From Acrocarpospora catenulata (GTDB taxonomy: Bacteria > Actinomycetota > Actinomycetes > Streptosporangiales > Streptosporangiaceae): a stretch of DNA of 64,000 bases. The stretch is taken from assembly GCF_018476525.1 (NCBI RefSeq), contig NZ_JAHCST010000008.1:62001-126000 (forward strand), written 5' to 3'. The notes under the pieces are model-generated. The model did not search any database. It was not told where the DNA came from and worked only from the letters and a program-made list of their open reading frames with translations. The stretch's first letter is position 1. Each line of letters opens with the position of its first letter. Positions 33,770 through 41,447 of this stretch are shown here, in pieces. Made by a program: the position numbers and the translations under genes.

Positions 33770-35587
33770 CTAACCGCCGTTCCCCCGGGTGAGCTGGAAG
33801 TCGGCCGCCTGGCGGGTGAACAGGCGGGCGTACTCGCCGTCGAGGGCCATCAGCTGGTCGTGGGTGCCCTCTTCGGCGATCCGGCCGTCGGTGAGGACGA
33901 CGATGTGGTCCGCGCCGCGCACGGTGTTGAGGCGGTGGGAGATGAGCAGACTGGTACGCCCGGACCGGTAGTCGCGGAGTCGCTGGTGGATGGCGTGTTC
34001 GGCGTCGGGGTCCAGGCCCGAGCTGGGCTCGTCGAGGATGAGCAGGTCGGCGGTGTCGGCGCGGAGGAGGGCGCGGGCGAGGGCGACGCGCTGCCACTGG
34101 CCACCCGACAGGAGCACGCCCTGGCCGGGGTCCTCGTCCGGGTTGGCGGCGAAGAACCGCGACAGGATGGTGTCGTAGCCGCGGGGCAGGCTCATGAGTT
34201 TGTCGTGGATGTCCGCCCTGCTGGCCGCCTCGTGGAGCCGTTCCGGCTGGTCGAGGGAGTCGACGGCGCCGACGGCGATGTTCTCGGCGGCGGTGAGGTC
34301 GTAGGCCATGTAGTCCTGGAACACGGCTCCGATCCGGCGGCGCAGGCCGGCGATCCGCAGGTCGCGCAGGTCCGTGCCGTCCCATTGGACGCTGCCGCGC
34401 TCGGGGTCGTACAGGCGGCACAGCAGCTTGACGATGGTGCTCTTGCCCGCGCCGTTCAGGCCGACCAGGGCCACACTTCGCCCGTACGGGATGGTCAGGT
34501 TCACGCCCCGGAGCACGTAGGGGTGGTCGGCGTCGTACCGGAACCACAGGTCGCGGAGTTCGATGCCGCGCCGCAGCGGGGGCACGTCGCCGCCGGTGGC
34601 GGGTTCCGGCAGGTCGGGTCCGGCGGTCACGACGTGGGCGTAGTGGCCGGCCAGGACGAGTGCCTCGGTCAGATGGGCCAGCTGGACCACCATGCCGGAG
34701 AGGGCGGACTGGGTGCCCGCCACGGCGGCGGTGAGGACGGCCAGGTCGCCGATGCCGGCCTTGCCCGCCGCTATCCAGGAGACCAGCACGATCAGCGCGG
34801 CGCCCGCGATGATCGTGCTGAGAGCGGTCAGCGCTCCGTTGTAGCGGATGGCGGTCAGGTCCACCCGGCGTTCGGCCCGCTGCTGGGCGGCCAACTCGCC
34901 CAGCATGCGCCGGCGCAGGAAGTCGCCGATGCCGAACAGCCGGATCTCCTTGGCGGCCTGATGGTCGAGCATCAGCGTCTGGTAGAACATCCGGCGGCGT
35001 TCCGCGGGGGCCACCTCCCAGTTCAGGAGGGCGCGGTGGCGGCTGAGCCGGAGCTGGATGATCAGTTCGGGTACGGTGGCCGCGGCCACGACGGCGGCCA
35101 GCAGCGGGCTCAGCGTGGCGAGCGCGCCGAGCAGCCCGGTGATGGTGACACCGCTGCGGATCACGCCCAGCCCTGACTCGGTGATGAGCTGCGGGGCGGT
35201 CTGGGCGGACTGCTGGGCCATCTGGAGCCGGTCGTGGAACCGCGGGTTCTCCAGCCTGGTCAGCCCCTGCATGCGGCAGACGGCGGTGAACAGTTCGTCG
35301 CTGGTGTGCCAGACGATGCGGCGGTGCTGCTCCCGCTGGACGTACCCGGACAGGTGGGGCAGCAGCGCGGTCAGCGCTCCGAGTACGGCCATCGCGGCGG
35401 CCAGCGGGGTCGTCGAGGGGCCCACTCCGGCGGTCAGGCGATCGATCAGCAGTTTGGTCAGCCACGTGATCGCGACGGGGGAGGCGCCGGTCAGGACCGC
35501 CATGGCGAGCTGGGACAGGGCGAGTACGGGTCCGGCGCGCCAGACGAGCGCCAAGGTGAGCCGCAGCGGCCCGAGTCGTGACCTCAC
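33770..35587 (-). CDS. ABC exporter of six-Cys peptide cassette 2
   Basis: A 605-aa half-transporter: membrane domain (helices around residues 15-300), ATPase with Walker A GLNGAGKST, signature LSGGQ, Walker B LLILDEPSSGLD and H-loop ISHRLN. No C39 peptidase. It starts with GTG at 35587, four bases after the thioredoxin-like stop. It is paralogous to the cassette-1 exporter at 8514: both have AKEIRLFGIG/AKEVRLFGIG, VFQD-MAYD and an acidic insertion before LSGGQWQRVALARA. Likely exports the 69-aa six-cysteine peptide. Confidence 0.87.
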   Translation of the reverse strand: MRSRLGPLRLTLALVWRAGPVLALSQLAMAVLTGASPVAITWLTKLLIDRLTAGVGPSTTPLAAAMAVLGALTALLPHLSGYVQREQHRRIVWHTSDELFTAVCRMQGLTRLENPRFHDRLQMAQQSAQTAPQLITESGLGVIRSGVTITGLLGALATLSPLLAAVVAAATVPELIIQLRLSRHRALLNWEVAPAERRRMFYQTLMLDHQAAKEIRLFGIGDFLRRRMLGELAAQQRAERRVDLTAIRYNGALTALSTIIAGAALIVLVSWIAAGKAGIGDLAVLTAAVAGTQSALSGMVVQLAHLTEALVLAGHYAHVVTAGPDLPEPATGGDVPPLRRGIELRDLWFRYDADHPYVLRGVNLTIPYGRSVALVGLNGAGKSTIVKLLCRLYDPERGSVQWDGTDLRDLRIAGLRRRIGAVFQDYMAYDLTAAENIAVGAVDSLDQPERLHEAASRADIHDKLMSLPRGYDTILSRFFAANPDEDPGQGVLLSGGQWQRVALARALLRADTADLLILDEPSSGLDPDAEHAIHQRLRDYRSGRTSLLISHRLNTVRGADHIVVLTDGRIAEEGTHDQLMALDGEYARLFTRQAADFQLTRGNGG

Positions 35588-35591
35588 CCTG

Positions 35592-36131
35592 TCAGGTCCG
35601 GGACGGTACGGGCAGCCGCTCCAGCTTCAGGCTGCTGGCGGCGATGGTGGCGTCGGGGCCGACCAGGAAGAACGACGGGAAGGCCGTGACCGCGAACGCG
35701 TCCACCACCGCGCCACCCTCGCCCTCGACGACCACGCTCACGTCGTCCGTCAGCGCGGCGAGCAGGTTCGCGGGCTTCTCCTGGCCCTCCACCACCACCG
35801 CCAGCACCCGTACGCCGTCGGCCGCGGCCTCGCGGGCGGTGGCGGCGAAGGCGGGCGCCTTCGGCAGGCAGTGCCGGCAGTCGGTGCTGAAGAACCCGAC
35901 GAGGGTACGCTCGCCCGCGAAGTCGTCCGTGGTGACCTTGGTGTCCGTGGCGGTGAGCGCGGAGAAGGCCGGGATCTCGGCGCCCACGTCGAGGCCGGGG
36001 CTGACGGGAAGTCCCCCGGCGGGGGAGTCCTTGGTGATCTTTCGGAGTTTCCTGATGACCGCGCCGGTCAGGAGCAGGTTCACCAGCACGAGGCCGCCGA
36101 GCAGGATGACGGCGGCGACCAGGACGGCCAT
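35592..36131 (-). CDS. TlpA-like thioredoxin protein, cassette 2
   Basis: A 179-aa membrane-anchored thioredoxin-fold protein. One N-terminal helix (AAVILLGGLVLVNLLLTGAV) is followed by a redoxin domain whose active site is CRHC in FFSTDCRHCLPKAPAF. The cis-proline loop is VTAFPSFFLVG. The CRHC pair, different from CAPC of the cassette-1 paralogue, suggests a different redox potential. It lies between the six-Cys peptide gene and the ABC gene. Confidence 0.85.
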   Translation of the reverse strand: MAVLVAAVILLGGLVLVNLLLTGAVIRKLRKITKDSPAGGLPVSPGLDVGAEIPAFSALTATDTKVTTDDFAGERTLVGFFSTDCRHCLPKAPAFAATAREAAADGVRVLAVVVEGQEKPANLLAALTDDVSVVVEGEGGAVVDAFAVTAFPSFFLVGPDATIAASSLKLERLPVPSRT

Positions 36132-36165
36132 GGGCGTTCCCTTCGCTTCGAGGGTCGTGTGTCGT

Positions 36166-36267
36166 TCAGCGGAACAGGTCGTCGAGGAGCACGACGGCCG
36201 GCGCGGCGGCCGGCGCCCCCGAGGGGCGCGGGAAGGCCGCCGAGCCGCCGTACCCCGTTACCTCGTG
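36166..36267 (-). other. 33-codon open stretch, possible MauE remnant
   Basis: In frame directly after the six-Cys peptide 2 stop, 33 sense codons end PAVVLLDDLFR and a TGA (36166-36168). The end resembles that of the cassette-1 MauE-like protein (VVLMDDLADLFA). Cassette 2 has no MauE gene, so this may be a remnant of one. The match is short, and no start codon with a ribosome site was found. Confidence 0.3.
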
Positions 36268-36477
36268 TCAGCAGTAGCCGATGTTCTGCCAGGGGCTGCT
36301 GCAGCTGGGACGGTGGTACTTGATGCAGAGAAAACCCGTCGGGTTGGGGTAGCACTCCCGGTACCGGGTGCAGCCACCCGTCACCCAGTACTCGAAACAG
36401 TTGTCGGCCTGCGCTTCGGCTCCGGGAAGGAGTCGTTCGAGCAGCCGGTCTCCCAGGCGGTTCAGCGTGCGGATCAT
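36268..36477 (-). CDS. six-cysteine secreted peptide precursor 2
   Basis: A 69-aa precursor; the ATG at 36477 has AAGGGAG. The leader MIRTLNRLGDRLLERLLPGA parallels precursor 1 at the same residues (RTL, R, D, LL, LP) and ends AQA|DNC, an AxA motif at residues 22-24, exactly as in precursor 1. The core has six cysteines at 27, 36, 42, 51, 59 and 69, contains ECYPNPTG (compare RCYPSGGG) and ends with Cys. Spacing differs from precursor 1, so the folds need not match. The thioredoxin-like and ABC genes follow on the same strand; an S26 peptidase is divergent. Confidence 0.85.
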   Translation of the reverse strand: MIRTLNRLGDRLLERLLPGAEAQADNCFEYWVTGGCTRYRECYPNPTGFLCIKYHRPSCSSPWQNIGYC

Positions 36478-36548
36478 GCGTGCTCCCTTCACTGATTCGG
36501 GCGGGGAGGCCGCCCGCCCTGTGAGGATGCTCGGCGCGGCCTTCGCCA

Positions 36549-36604
36549 CGGTTGCGGCCGATCCGGGTACGCCGCAACCGGACGCGCTACCACGGCGCAA
36601 CCGG
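36549..36604. promoter_or_regulatory. inverted and direct GCCGCAACCG repeats
   Basis: CGGTTGCGGC (36549-36558) and GCCGCAACCG (36571-36580) are perfect inverted copies; a third near-copy, GGCGCAACCGG, lies at 36594-36604. They sit between the divergent six-Cys peptide and S26 genes and are candidate operators for cassette 2. Confidence 0.5.
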
Positions 36605-36649
36605 GCCGTCGCAGAATCCCGATCGGCAGCCCAGGCCGAAAGGTTGATC

Positions 36650-37090
36650 ATGCAAGCGATTCTGTTGTCGTCGCTGGTCGTGGTCGCGGTGGCGATCGTG
36701 GCCCGGCGCCGCTTCGTCGTGGTACGGGTGGCGGGGACGAGCATGGTTCCGACGTACCAGCCGGGAGATCGGGTCCTGGTACGGCGCGGCGCGCAAGCGG
36801 CCCTGCGGCGCGGTCAGGTGGTGGTCTTCCGGCGGGTCGAGCCGGGCGGCGCGTCAAGACCTGCCCCCCGGCTGCGTGAGACGGAGTGGCTGATCAAGCG
36901 GATCGCCGCGATGCCGGGTGACCGGGTGCCCGACCAGGTCACGGCGGGTGTGCGTGCCGCGCCGGGAGATCTGGTCCCGGCCGGCCGGCTGGTGGTGCTC
37001 GGCGACGGCCCCACCAGCCGGGATTCGCGGGACTGGGGTTACCTGCCGGTGGAGGAGGTGCTGGGCGTCGTCATGCGCAGGCTGTCGTAG
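36650..37090 (+). CDS. S26 family signal peptidase, cassette 2
   Basis: A 146-aa single-pass peptidase: helix LLSSLVVVAVAIVA, catalytic box AGTSMVPTY, lysine box WLIKRIAAMPGD and final GD-PTSRDSRDWG box, so active-site Ser and Lys are present. ATG with AAAGG. It is divergent from the six-Cys peptide gene, 172 bases apart, and converges on the SARP gene. It is the counterpart of the S26 enzyme in cassette 1 and probably cuts after the AxA motif of peptide 2. Confidence 0.88.
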   Translation: MQAILLSSLVVVAVAIVARRRFVVVRVAGTSMVPTYQPGDRVLVRRGAQAALRRGQVVVFRRVEPGGASRPAPRLRETEWLIKRIAAMPGDRVPDQVTAGVRAAPGDLVPAGRLVVLGDGPTSRDSRDWGYLPVEEVLGVVMRRLS

Positions 37091-37096
37091 CCAGCG

Positions 37097-38983
37097 TTAG
37101 GAACACCGCGCGAGCAGCGCGCCCAGGACACGGGCGATCGCCTTGTCCCGGTCGTCGGGGGTTTCCTCCAGTTCGGCGCGTTCCCGTGCGTAGAGCCGCA
37201 CCAGATCATGGCAGCGGTAGCGGAACCGTCCGTCCCCGTCGCTGCCCTCGCAGGTCAGCAGCTGGGCGTCCACCAGCCGATCGGCGCAGGTCTCCGCCTC
37301 GGACACGGGGACGTCGAGGGCCGCCGCGAGCACCCAGGCGGCGAAGGCGGGGGCGTCGAGCAGGCCGAGCAGGCGCAGGGCCCGCCGGGAGGTCTCGTCG
37401 AGCATGCGGTAGTCGGCGGCCAGGCTCGCCCGTACCGACAGGTCGCCGATGGCGAGCTCCGCCAGGCGTTGCCGCTCGCCGCGCAGGCGGTCCGCCAGGT
37501 GTTCGAGGCGCCAGTGCTCGCGTAGCGCCAGTTTCGCCCCGGCGATCCTGATCGCCAGGGGAAGGTGGTCGCAGAGCCGCAGGATCTCGGCGGCGACCGC
37601 GGGCTGGGCAGCCACCCGGTCCGGCCCGGCGATGCGCGCGAGCAGCGCCGACGCGGATGCCGGGTCGAGCGTGCCGACGCGTGCGGACCGGGCGCTCAGT
37701 CCGGCCAGCCTGCGCCTGCTCGTCACCAGCACGGCGCAGCTCGGACTGCCCGGCAGGAGCGGCCTGACCTGCTCCTCGCTCGCGGCGTTGTCCAGCACCA
37801 CCAGCACGCGGCGCGGGGCCAGGAGGGCACGGAACAGTTTTCCGCGCTCCTCAAGCCCGTACGGCACCGCCCGCTCGTCCACGCCGAGGGCGATCAGAAA
37901 GTGCGCCAGCGTCTCGGCCGGGTCGCTCGGGCACGGGCAGGTTCCGTTCAGGTCGATGTAGAGCTGGCCGTCGGGGAACGTCTCCCGCAGGCGGTGGGCG
38001 ACGTGGACGGCGAGCGTCGTCTTGCCGGCGCCCGCCCTGCCGTACAGCGCGACGACCGGCATCGTGTGGCCCGCGCCGGTGAGCGACAGGCGCAGCGACG
38101 CGGCCATCTCGTGCCGGCCGGTGAAGTCCGCGATGTTCGGCGGCAGATGGCACGGCGCGACCGCCGTGGGCCCGATGCACGCCTCGTCTTCGGCAGGGAG
38201 ATGGGCCGCCCCGTCCAGCCCGAGGATCTCGTCGACGACCTCGGCCGGGTCGCCCCGCAGGATCGCCTCGTGCATCCGCTGCAGCATCCAGCCGGGCTCC
38301 ACGCCGAGTTCCTCGCCCAGCACGGTTCGCGTCCGCTGGTAGACCCGTAACGCCTCGGCCTGGCGCCCGGCGTGGCAGAGCGCCAGCATCAGACAGGCGT
38401 GCAGCCGTTCCCGGTACGGATGCAGCTCGGCCATCTCGGTCAGGCCGGTGACCAGCTCCGCGTGGCGGCCCAGGGCCAGGTTGACGGCGGCCAGTTCCTC
38501 GTGGGTGAGCAGCCGCTCCTCCTCGAGCCGCCGCGCCTCGTCCGCCACCAGCGCCGCGTCCCCGATGTCGGCGTACGCGGGCCCCCGCCACAGGTCCAGC
38601 GCACGCTGGAACAACGTCCCCGCCCTCGGCAGATCCGCCTTCCTCCTGGCGGCCCGCCCCGCCGCCGTGAGCTCGTGGAAGCGCAGCGCGTCCAGCTCCG
38701 GCGGCAGCACGGTGGCGGCGTAGCCACCGGTGCCGTGGACGATGCGGTCGTGCTCGCCCATCGCCTGCCTGAGCCGCAGCACGTACACCTGAAGGGTCTT
38801 GTGCGCGCTGCGCGGCGGATCGTTCCCCCACAGGGCCTCGATCAGCGTCGGCACCGCCACCGGCCGGCCCGGCGTGCACAGCAGGGTCGCCAGCAGGCGT
38901 CGCAGCATCGCCGCGCCCAGCGGGACGGGCACCCCGTCGCGGCTCGCCCGCAGCGGCCCGAGAACGTCGAACTCCAACAACAT
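37097..38983 (-). CDS. SARP/AfsR-family regulator
   Basis: About 628 aa. It has an OmpR-like DNA-binding domain (about 5-90; ALWGNDPPRSAHKTLQVYV), a BTAD helical domain (about 97-245; RFHELTAAGR...RLHACLMLALCHAGRQAEALRVY) and an NB-ARC-type NTPase with Walker A GRAGAGKTT and VLVVLDNA (Walker B). The C-terminal TPR domain of full AfsR is mostly missing. I start at the ATG 38983, which has GAGGGG, not at 39028. Such SARPs activate secondary-metabolite and peptide clusters by binding heptamer repeats. A promoter with these repeats lies upstream, and an identical block precedes cassette 1. A CebR-like operator sits between. Confidence 0.9.
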   Translation of the reverse strand: MLLEFDVLGPLRASRDGVPVPLGAAMLRRLLATLLCTPGRPVAVPTLIEALWGNDPPRSAHKTLQVYVLRLRQAMGEHDRIVHGTGGYAATVLPPELDALRFHELTAAGRAARRKADLPRAGTLFQRALDLWRGPAYADIGDAALVADEARRLEEERLLTHEELAAVNLALGRHAELVTGLTEMAELHPYRERLHACLMLALCHAGRQAEALRVYQRTRTVLGEELGVEPGWMLQRMHEAILRGDPAEVVDEILGLDGAAHLPAEDEACIGPTAVAPCHLPPNIADFTGRHEMAASLRLSLTGAGHTMPVVALYGRAGAGKTTLAVHVAHRLRETFPDGQLYIDLNGTCPCPSDPAETLAHFLIALGVDERAVPYGLEERGKLFRALLAPRRVLVVLDNAASEEQVRPLLPGSPSCAVLVTSRRRLAGLSARSARVGTLDPASASALLARIAGPDRVAAQPAVAAEILRLCDHLPLAIRIAGAKLALREHWRLEHLADRLRGERQRLAELAIGDLSVRASLAADYRMLDETSRRALRLLGLLDAPAFAAWVLAAALDVPVSEAETCADRLVDAQLLTCEGSDGDGRFRYRCHDLVRLYARERAELEETPDDRDKAIARVLGALLARCS

Positions 38984-39007
38984 CACCCCTCGCGAGGCCC
39001 AGTCGTG

Positions 39008-39021
39008 TGGGAGCGCTCCCA
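39008..39021. promoter_or_regulatory. CebR-type operator TGGGAGCGCTCCCA
   Basis: A perfect copy of the 14-bp palindrome recognised by the cello-oligosaccharide repressor CebR of streptomycetes. It lies 25 bases upstream of the SARP ATG and downstream of the SARP promoter block, so a repressor here would block transcription. Confidence 0.85.
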
Positions 39022-39053
39022 TCTTCATGAAGCCCGCTTCTCTTCGCGTGCTT

Positions 39054-39104
39054 GGCCGAGCATCGAAGACGCCGGTATAGGTCCGGTATAGGTCCTGGTA
39101 GAAC
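39054..39104 (-). promoter_or_regulatory. SARP-type promoter block of the SARP gene
   Basis: GGTATAG at 39074-39080 and 39085-39091, spacing 11 bp, in a 51-bp block that matches 12429-12479 at 43 positions. Read towards the SARP gene, the repeats precede CGATGCTC at the same distance as in cassette 1. Suggests autoregulation by the SARP. Confidence 0.7.
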
Positions 39105-39113
39105 GCGTTCCGG

Positions 39114-39770
39114 TCAGCCTCCCGGGCTGGTCAGGCCGGACTGGTAGGCGAAGACGACGAGTTGGGCGCGGTCGCGGGCGTGGACTTTCATCATGGCGCG
39201 GCTGACATGGGTCTTCACGGTGGCGGGGCTGATCACCAGGTGGGCGGCGATCTCGTCGTTGGACAACCCCTGGGCGGCCAGCGCGGTCACCTCGCGTTCG
39301 CGGTCGGTCAGGTGAGGCAGCCCCGCCGGAACCGGGTGCGGGCGGCGGGCGACGAACTCGCCGATGAGGCGGCGGGTGATGGCCGGTGACAGCAGGGCGT
39401 CCCCGCGGGCGGCCACCTGGATCCCGTGCAGCAGGTCGGCCGGGTCGGTGTCCTTCACCAGGAATCCGGTGGCGCCCGCGCGCAGCGCCTCGTAGACGTA
39501 CTCGTCCAGCCCGTAGTTGGTCAGGATGATCACATGGACGCCGGACAGGTCCGGGTCGCCGGCGATCCGCCTGGTCGTCTCGATGCCGTCCATCCCGGGC
39601 ATCTGCACGTCGACCAGCGCGACGTCGGGCAGGTGCCGCCGGGCCAGAGCCAGGCCCTGGGCGCCCTCGGACGCCTCGCCGACGACCTCGATGTCGTCCT
39701 CGGCCTCCAGCAGGGCGCGGAATCCGGCGCGGATCAGGGGCTGGTCGTCGACGAGGAGGACGCGGATCAC
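39114..39770 (-). CDS. NarL/LuxR-family response regulator
   Basis: A 218-aa regulator: receiver with DDQ acidic pair, phospho-acceptor Asp in ALVDVQMPGMDG, and T-A/K in the usual places (LVKDTD). The C-terminal LuxR HTH is LTDREREVTALAAQGLSNDEIA. It overlaps the cognate histidine kinase gene by 4 bases. The block at 39054-39104 lies just downstream of its stop. Confidence 0.93.
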   Translation of the reverse strand: MIRVLLVDDQPLIRAGFRALLEAEDDIEVVGEASEGAQGLALARRHLPDVALVDVQMPGMDGIETTRRIAGDPDLSGVHVIILTNYGLDEYVYEALRAGATGFLVKDTDPADLLHGIQVAARGDALLSPAITRRLIGEFVARRPHPVPAGLPHLTDREREVTALAAQGLSNDEIAAHLVISPATVKTHVSRAMMKVHARDRAQLVVFAYQSGLTSPGG

Positions 39771-40903
39771 GGCAGGTCCTTGATGGGAAGCTGGGCGTGG
39801 ACGGAGAAGCCGCCCTGCGGGCGAGGATGGGCCTGCAGGCGACCGCCGAGCGCGGTGACGCGTTCGCGCATGCCGATCAGGCCGTTGCCGGGGGTGGGCG
39901 ACAGGAGGGGTGAGCCCAGCCCGTCGTCCTCGACGCGCACCGCGAGCTCCTGCGGCTCGTAGCTGATGGTCACCGCGGCGGTGGCGGGGCCGGCGTGCCG
40001 GGAGACGTTCGTCAGGGCCTCCTGGACGATGCGGTAGGCGGCCCGGTTCACGGCCGCGGGCAGCCTGCGGGTCTCGCCGCTGATCGTCACGGTGGTGGGC
40101 AGGCCCGCCGAACGCACCCGATCGACCAGGCTGTCCAGCTGGTCCAGGCCGCTGCCCGGCGGCTCGCCGGTGGCGTCGCGCAGGGCCTCCAGGGTGGCGC
40201 GCAGCTCACGCATGGCGTCGGCGCCGGCCTCCCGGATGGCCAGCAGCGCCTCGGGCACCTCCTCGCCGTGTTTGCGGGCCAGGTGAATGGCCACCCCGGC
40301 CTGCACCTTGATGACCGAGATGCTGTGGGTGAGCGAGTCGTGCAGCTCGCGGGCGATCCGCAGCCGTTCCTCACCGGCTCTGCGCCTGGCCGCCTCCTCG
40401 CGGGTGCGCTCGGCCTCGGCGGCCCGCTGTTCGGCCTGCTCAAGGTAGGCCGCCCGGTGGCGGCTCACCGTGCCGCCGATCACGGCGGCCAGGAACCAGC
40501 CCAGCAGGAGGACCGTCTGCTCCACGATCGCCCGGGTGGGCTGGGCCGCGCCGGCCAGGCTCGCCGCCAGCGAGCCGGACAGGAACACGGCGCCCGCGGC
40601 CGCCGCGAGCAGCCGCCGGTCGTGCCTCGCCGCGGTGTAGACGGCGATCAGGACGGGGAAGGCCGCCTGCTGGGCGGGGGCGGCGGCCACGGCGTAGGCG
40701 AGCATGCACGCGGTGGTGACCAGCAGGACCGGGACCGGGGCACGGCCGCGTACGGCCAGAGCGAGGCAACCGGCCGCGATCGCCGCATAGCTCAGCGGGC
40801 CGGTGCCGGGCACCGAGGCGGCACTGGCGATCTGCACGGCGGTGAGAGCCACCGCGAGGGCGACATCGGGCACCGTCTTATGCCGCCTCAGCTCGAACAG
40901 CAT
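39767..40903 (-). CDS. NarL-type sensor histidine kinase
   Basis: A 378-aa kinase with about five membrane helices and no large outer domain, then a coiled coil (AEQRAAEAERTREEAARRR). The HisKA_3 dimerisation helix carries His in ELHDSLTHSISVIKVQ, and the ATPase has VEDDGLGSP and GNGLIGMRERV. It is the usual intramembrane-sensing kinase; the signal is unknown. Coupled with the regulator at 39114 and divergent from the membrane protein at 41100. Confidence 0.92.
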   Translation of the reverse strand: MLFELRRHKTVPDVALAVALTAVQIASAASVPGTGPLSYAAIAAGCLALAVRGRAPVPVLLVTTACMLAYAVAAAPAQQAAFPVLIAVYTAARHDRRLLAAAAGAVFLSGSLAASLAGAAQPTRAIVEQTVLLLGWFLAAVIGGTVSRHRAAYLEQAEQRAAEAERTREEAARRRAGEERLRIARELHDSLTHSISVIKVQAGVAIHLARKHGEEVPEALLAIREAGADAMRELRATLEALRDATGEPPGSGLDQLDSLVDRVRSAGLPTTVTISGETRRLPAAVNRAAYRIVQEALTNVSRHAGPATAAVTISYEPQELAVRVEDDGLGSPLLSPTPGNGLIGMRERVTALGGRLQAHPRPQGGFSVHAQLPIKDLP

Positions 40904-41099
40904 TCCAGCACTTTACGGGCGATACCCGGACGGCCTCATCCGCGCGGTGTCGTATGTGCGGCTACTCCCAGGGTGGTAGATCGCCGGAACCTGGTCCCGA
41001 TGCCGTACGGGCGATGCCTCCCCTGGTGGGACGCCTTCGGCCCAGGACTGGACGAGCATTGCCCGTCGTCGCTATTTCCCGCACCCCGTCGAGGAAACC

Positions 41100-41447
41100 A
41101 TGTTTGTGCGTATCGCGATCACCCTGCAGACAATCGCGCTCCTCCTCCAGGCCGTCACCGCCGGGCTGCTGCTGTCCTCACCCGGCGGGCGCGCGCTGCA
41201 CAGCGTCTCGGCGATCGCCGTGGTGGTCACGGTGCTGCTGCACCTGGTCGCGGCGATCACCACCCGGCAGCGGAACGTGATCCTGCCCGCCGTCGGCGCG
41301 GTCGCGATGACGATCGTGCAGATCGCCTTGGGCATCGCGCATGTGAAGAGCCTGCACGTGCCGCTCGGGGTGGTGATGTTCGGCGTGAGCCTGCTGCGGT
41401 TCGGCCAGGTCTGGGCCGAGCGCCGTACGCCCGTGGCCGTGGCATGA
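41100..41447 (+). CDS. small membrane protein, four helices
   Basis: A 115-aa integral membrane protein (ITLQTIALLLQAVTAGLLL and HSVSAIAVVVTVLLHLVAAI among four helices). His residues in HSV, HLVAAI and HVKSLHVP are spaced like cytochrome b561-type or DUF6220-type proteins, which would suggest haem or copper handling. ATG with GAGGA. Its stop overlaps the multicopper oxidase start (ATGA), so the two are made together. Confidence 0.8.
   Translation: MFVRIAITLQTIALLLQAVTAGLLLSSPGGRALHSVSAIAVVVTVLLHLVAAITTRQRNVILPAVGAVAMTIVQIALGIAHVKSLHVPLGVVMFGVSLLRFGQVWAERRTPVAVA

Noticed and set aside
36519-36540. GGATGCTCGGC near the S26 gene as a copy of the SARP promoter block
   Set aside because: It matches only the -10 side of the shared block and lacks the GGTATAG heptamers.
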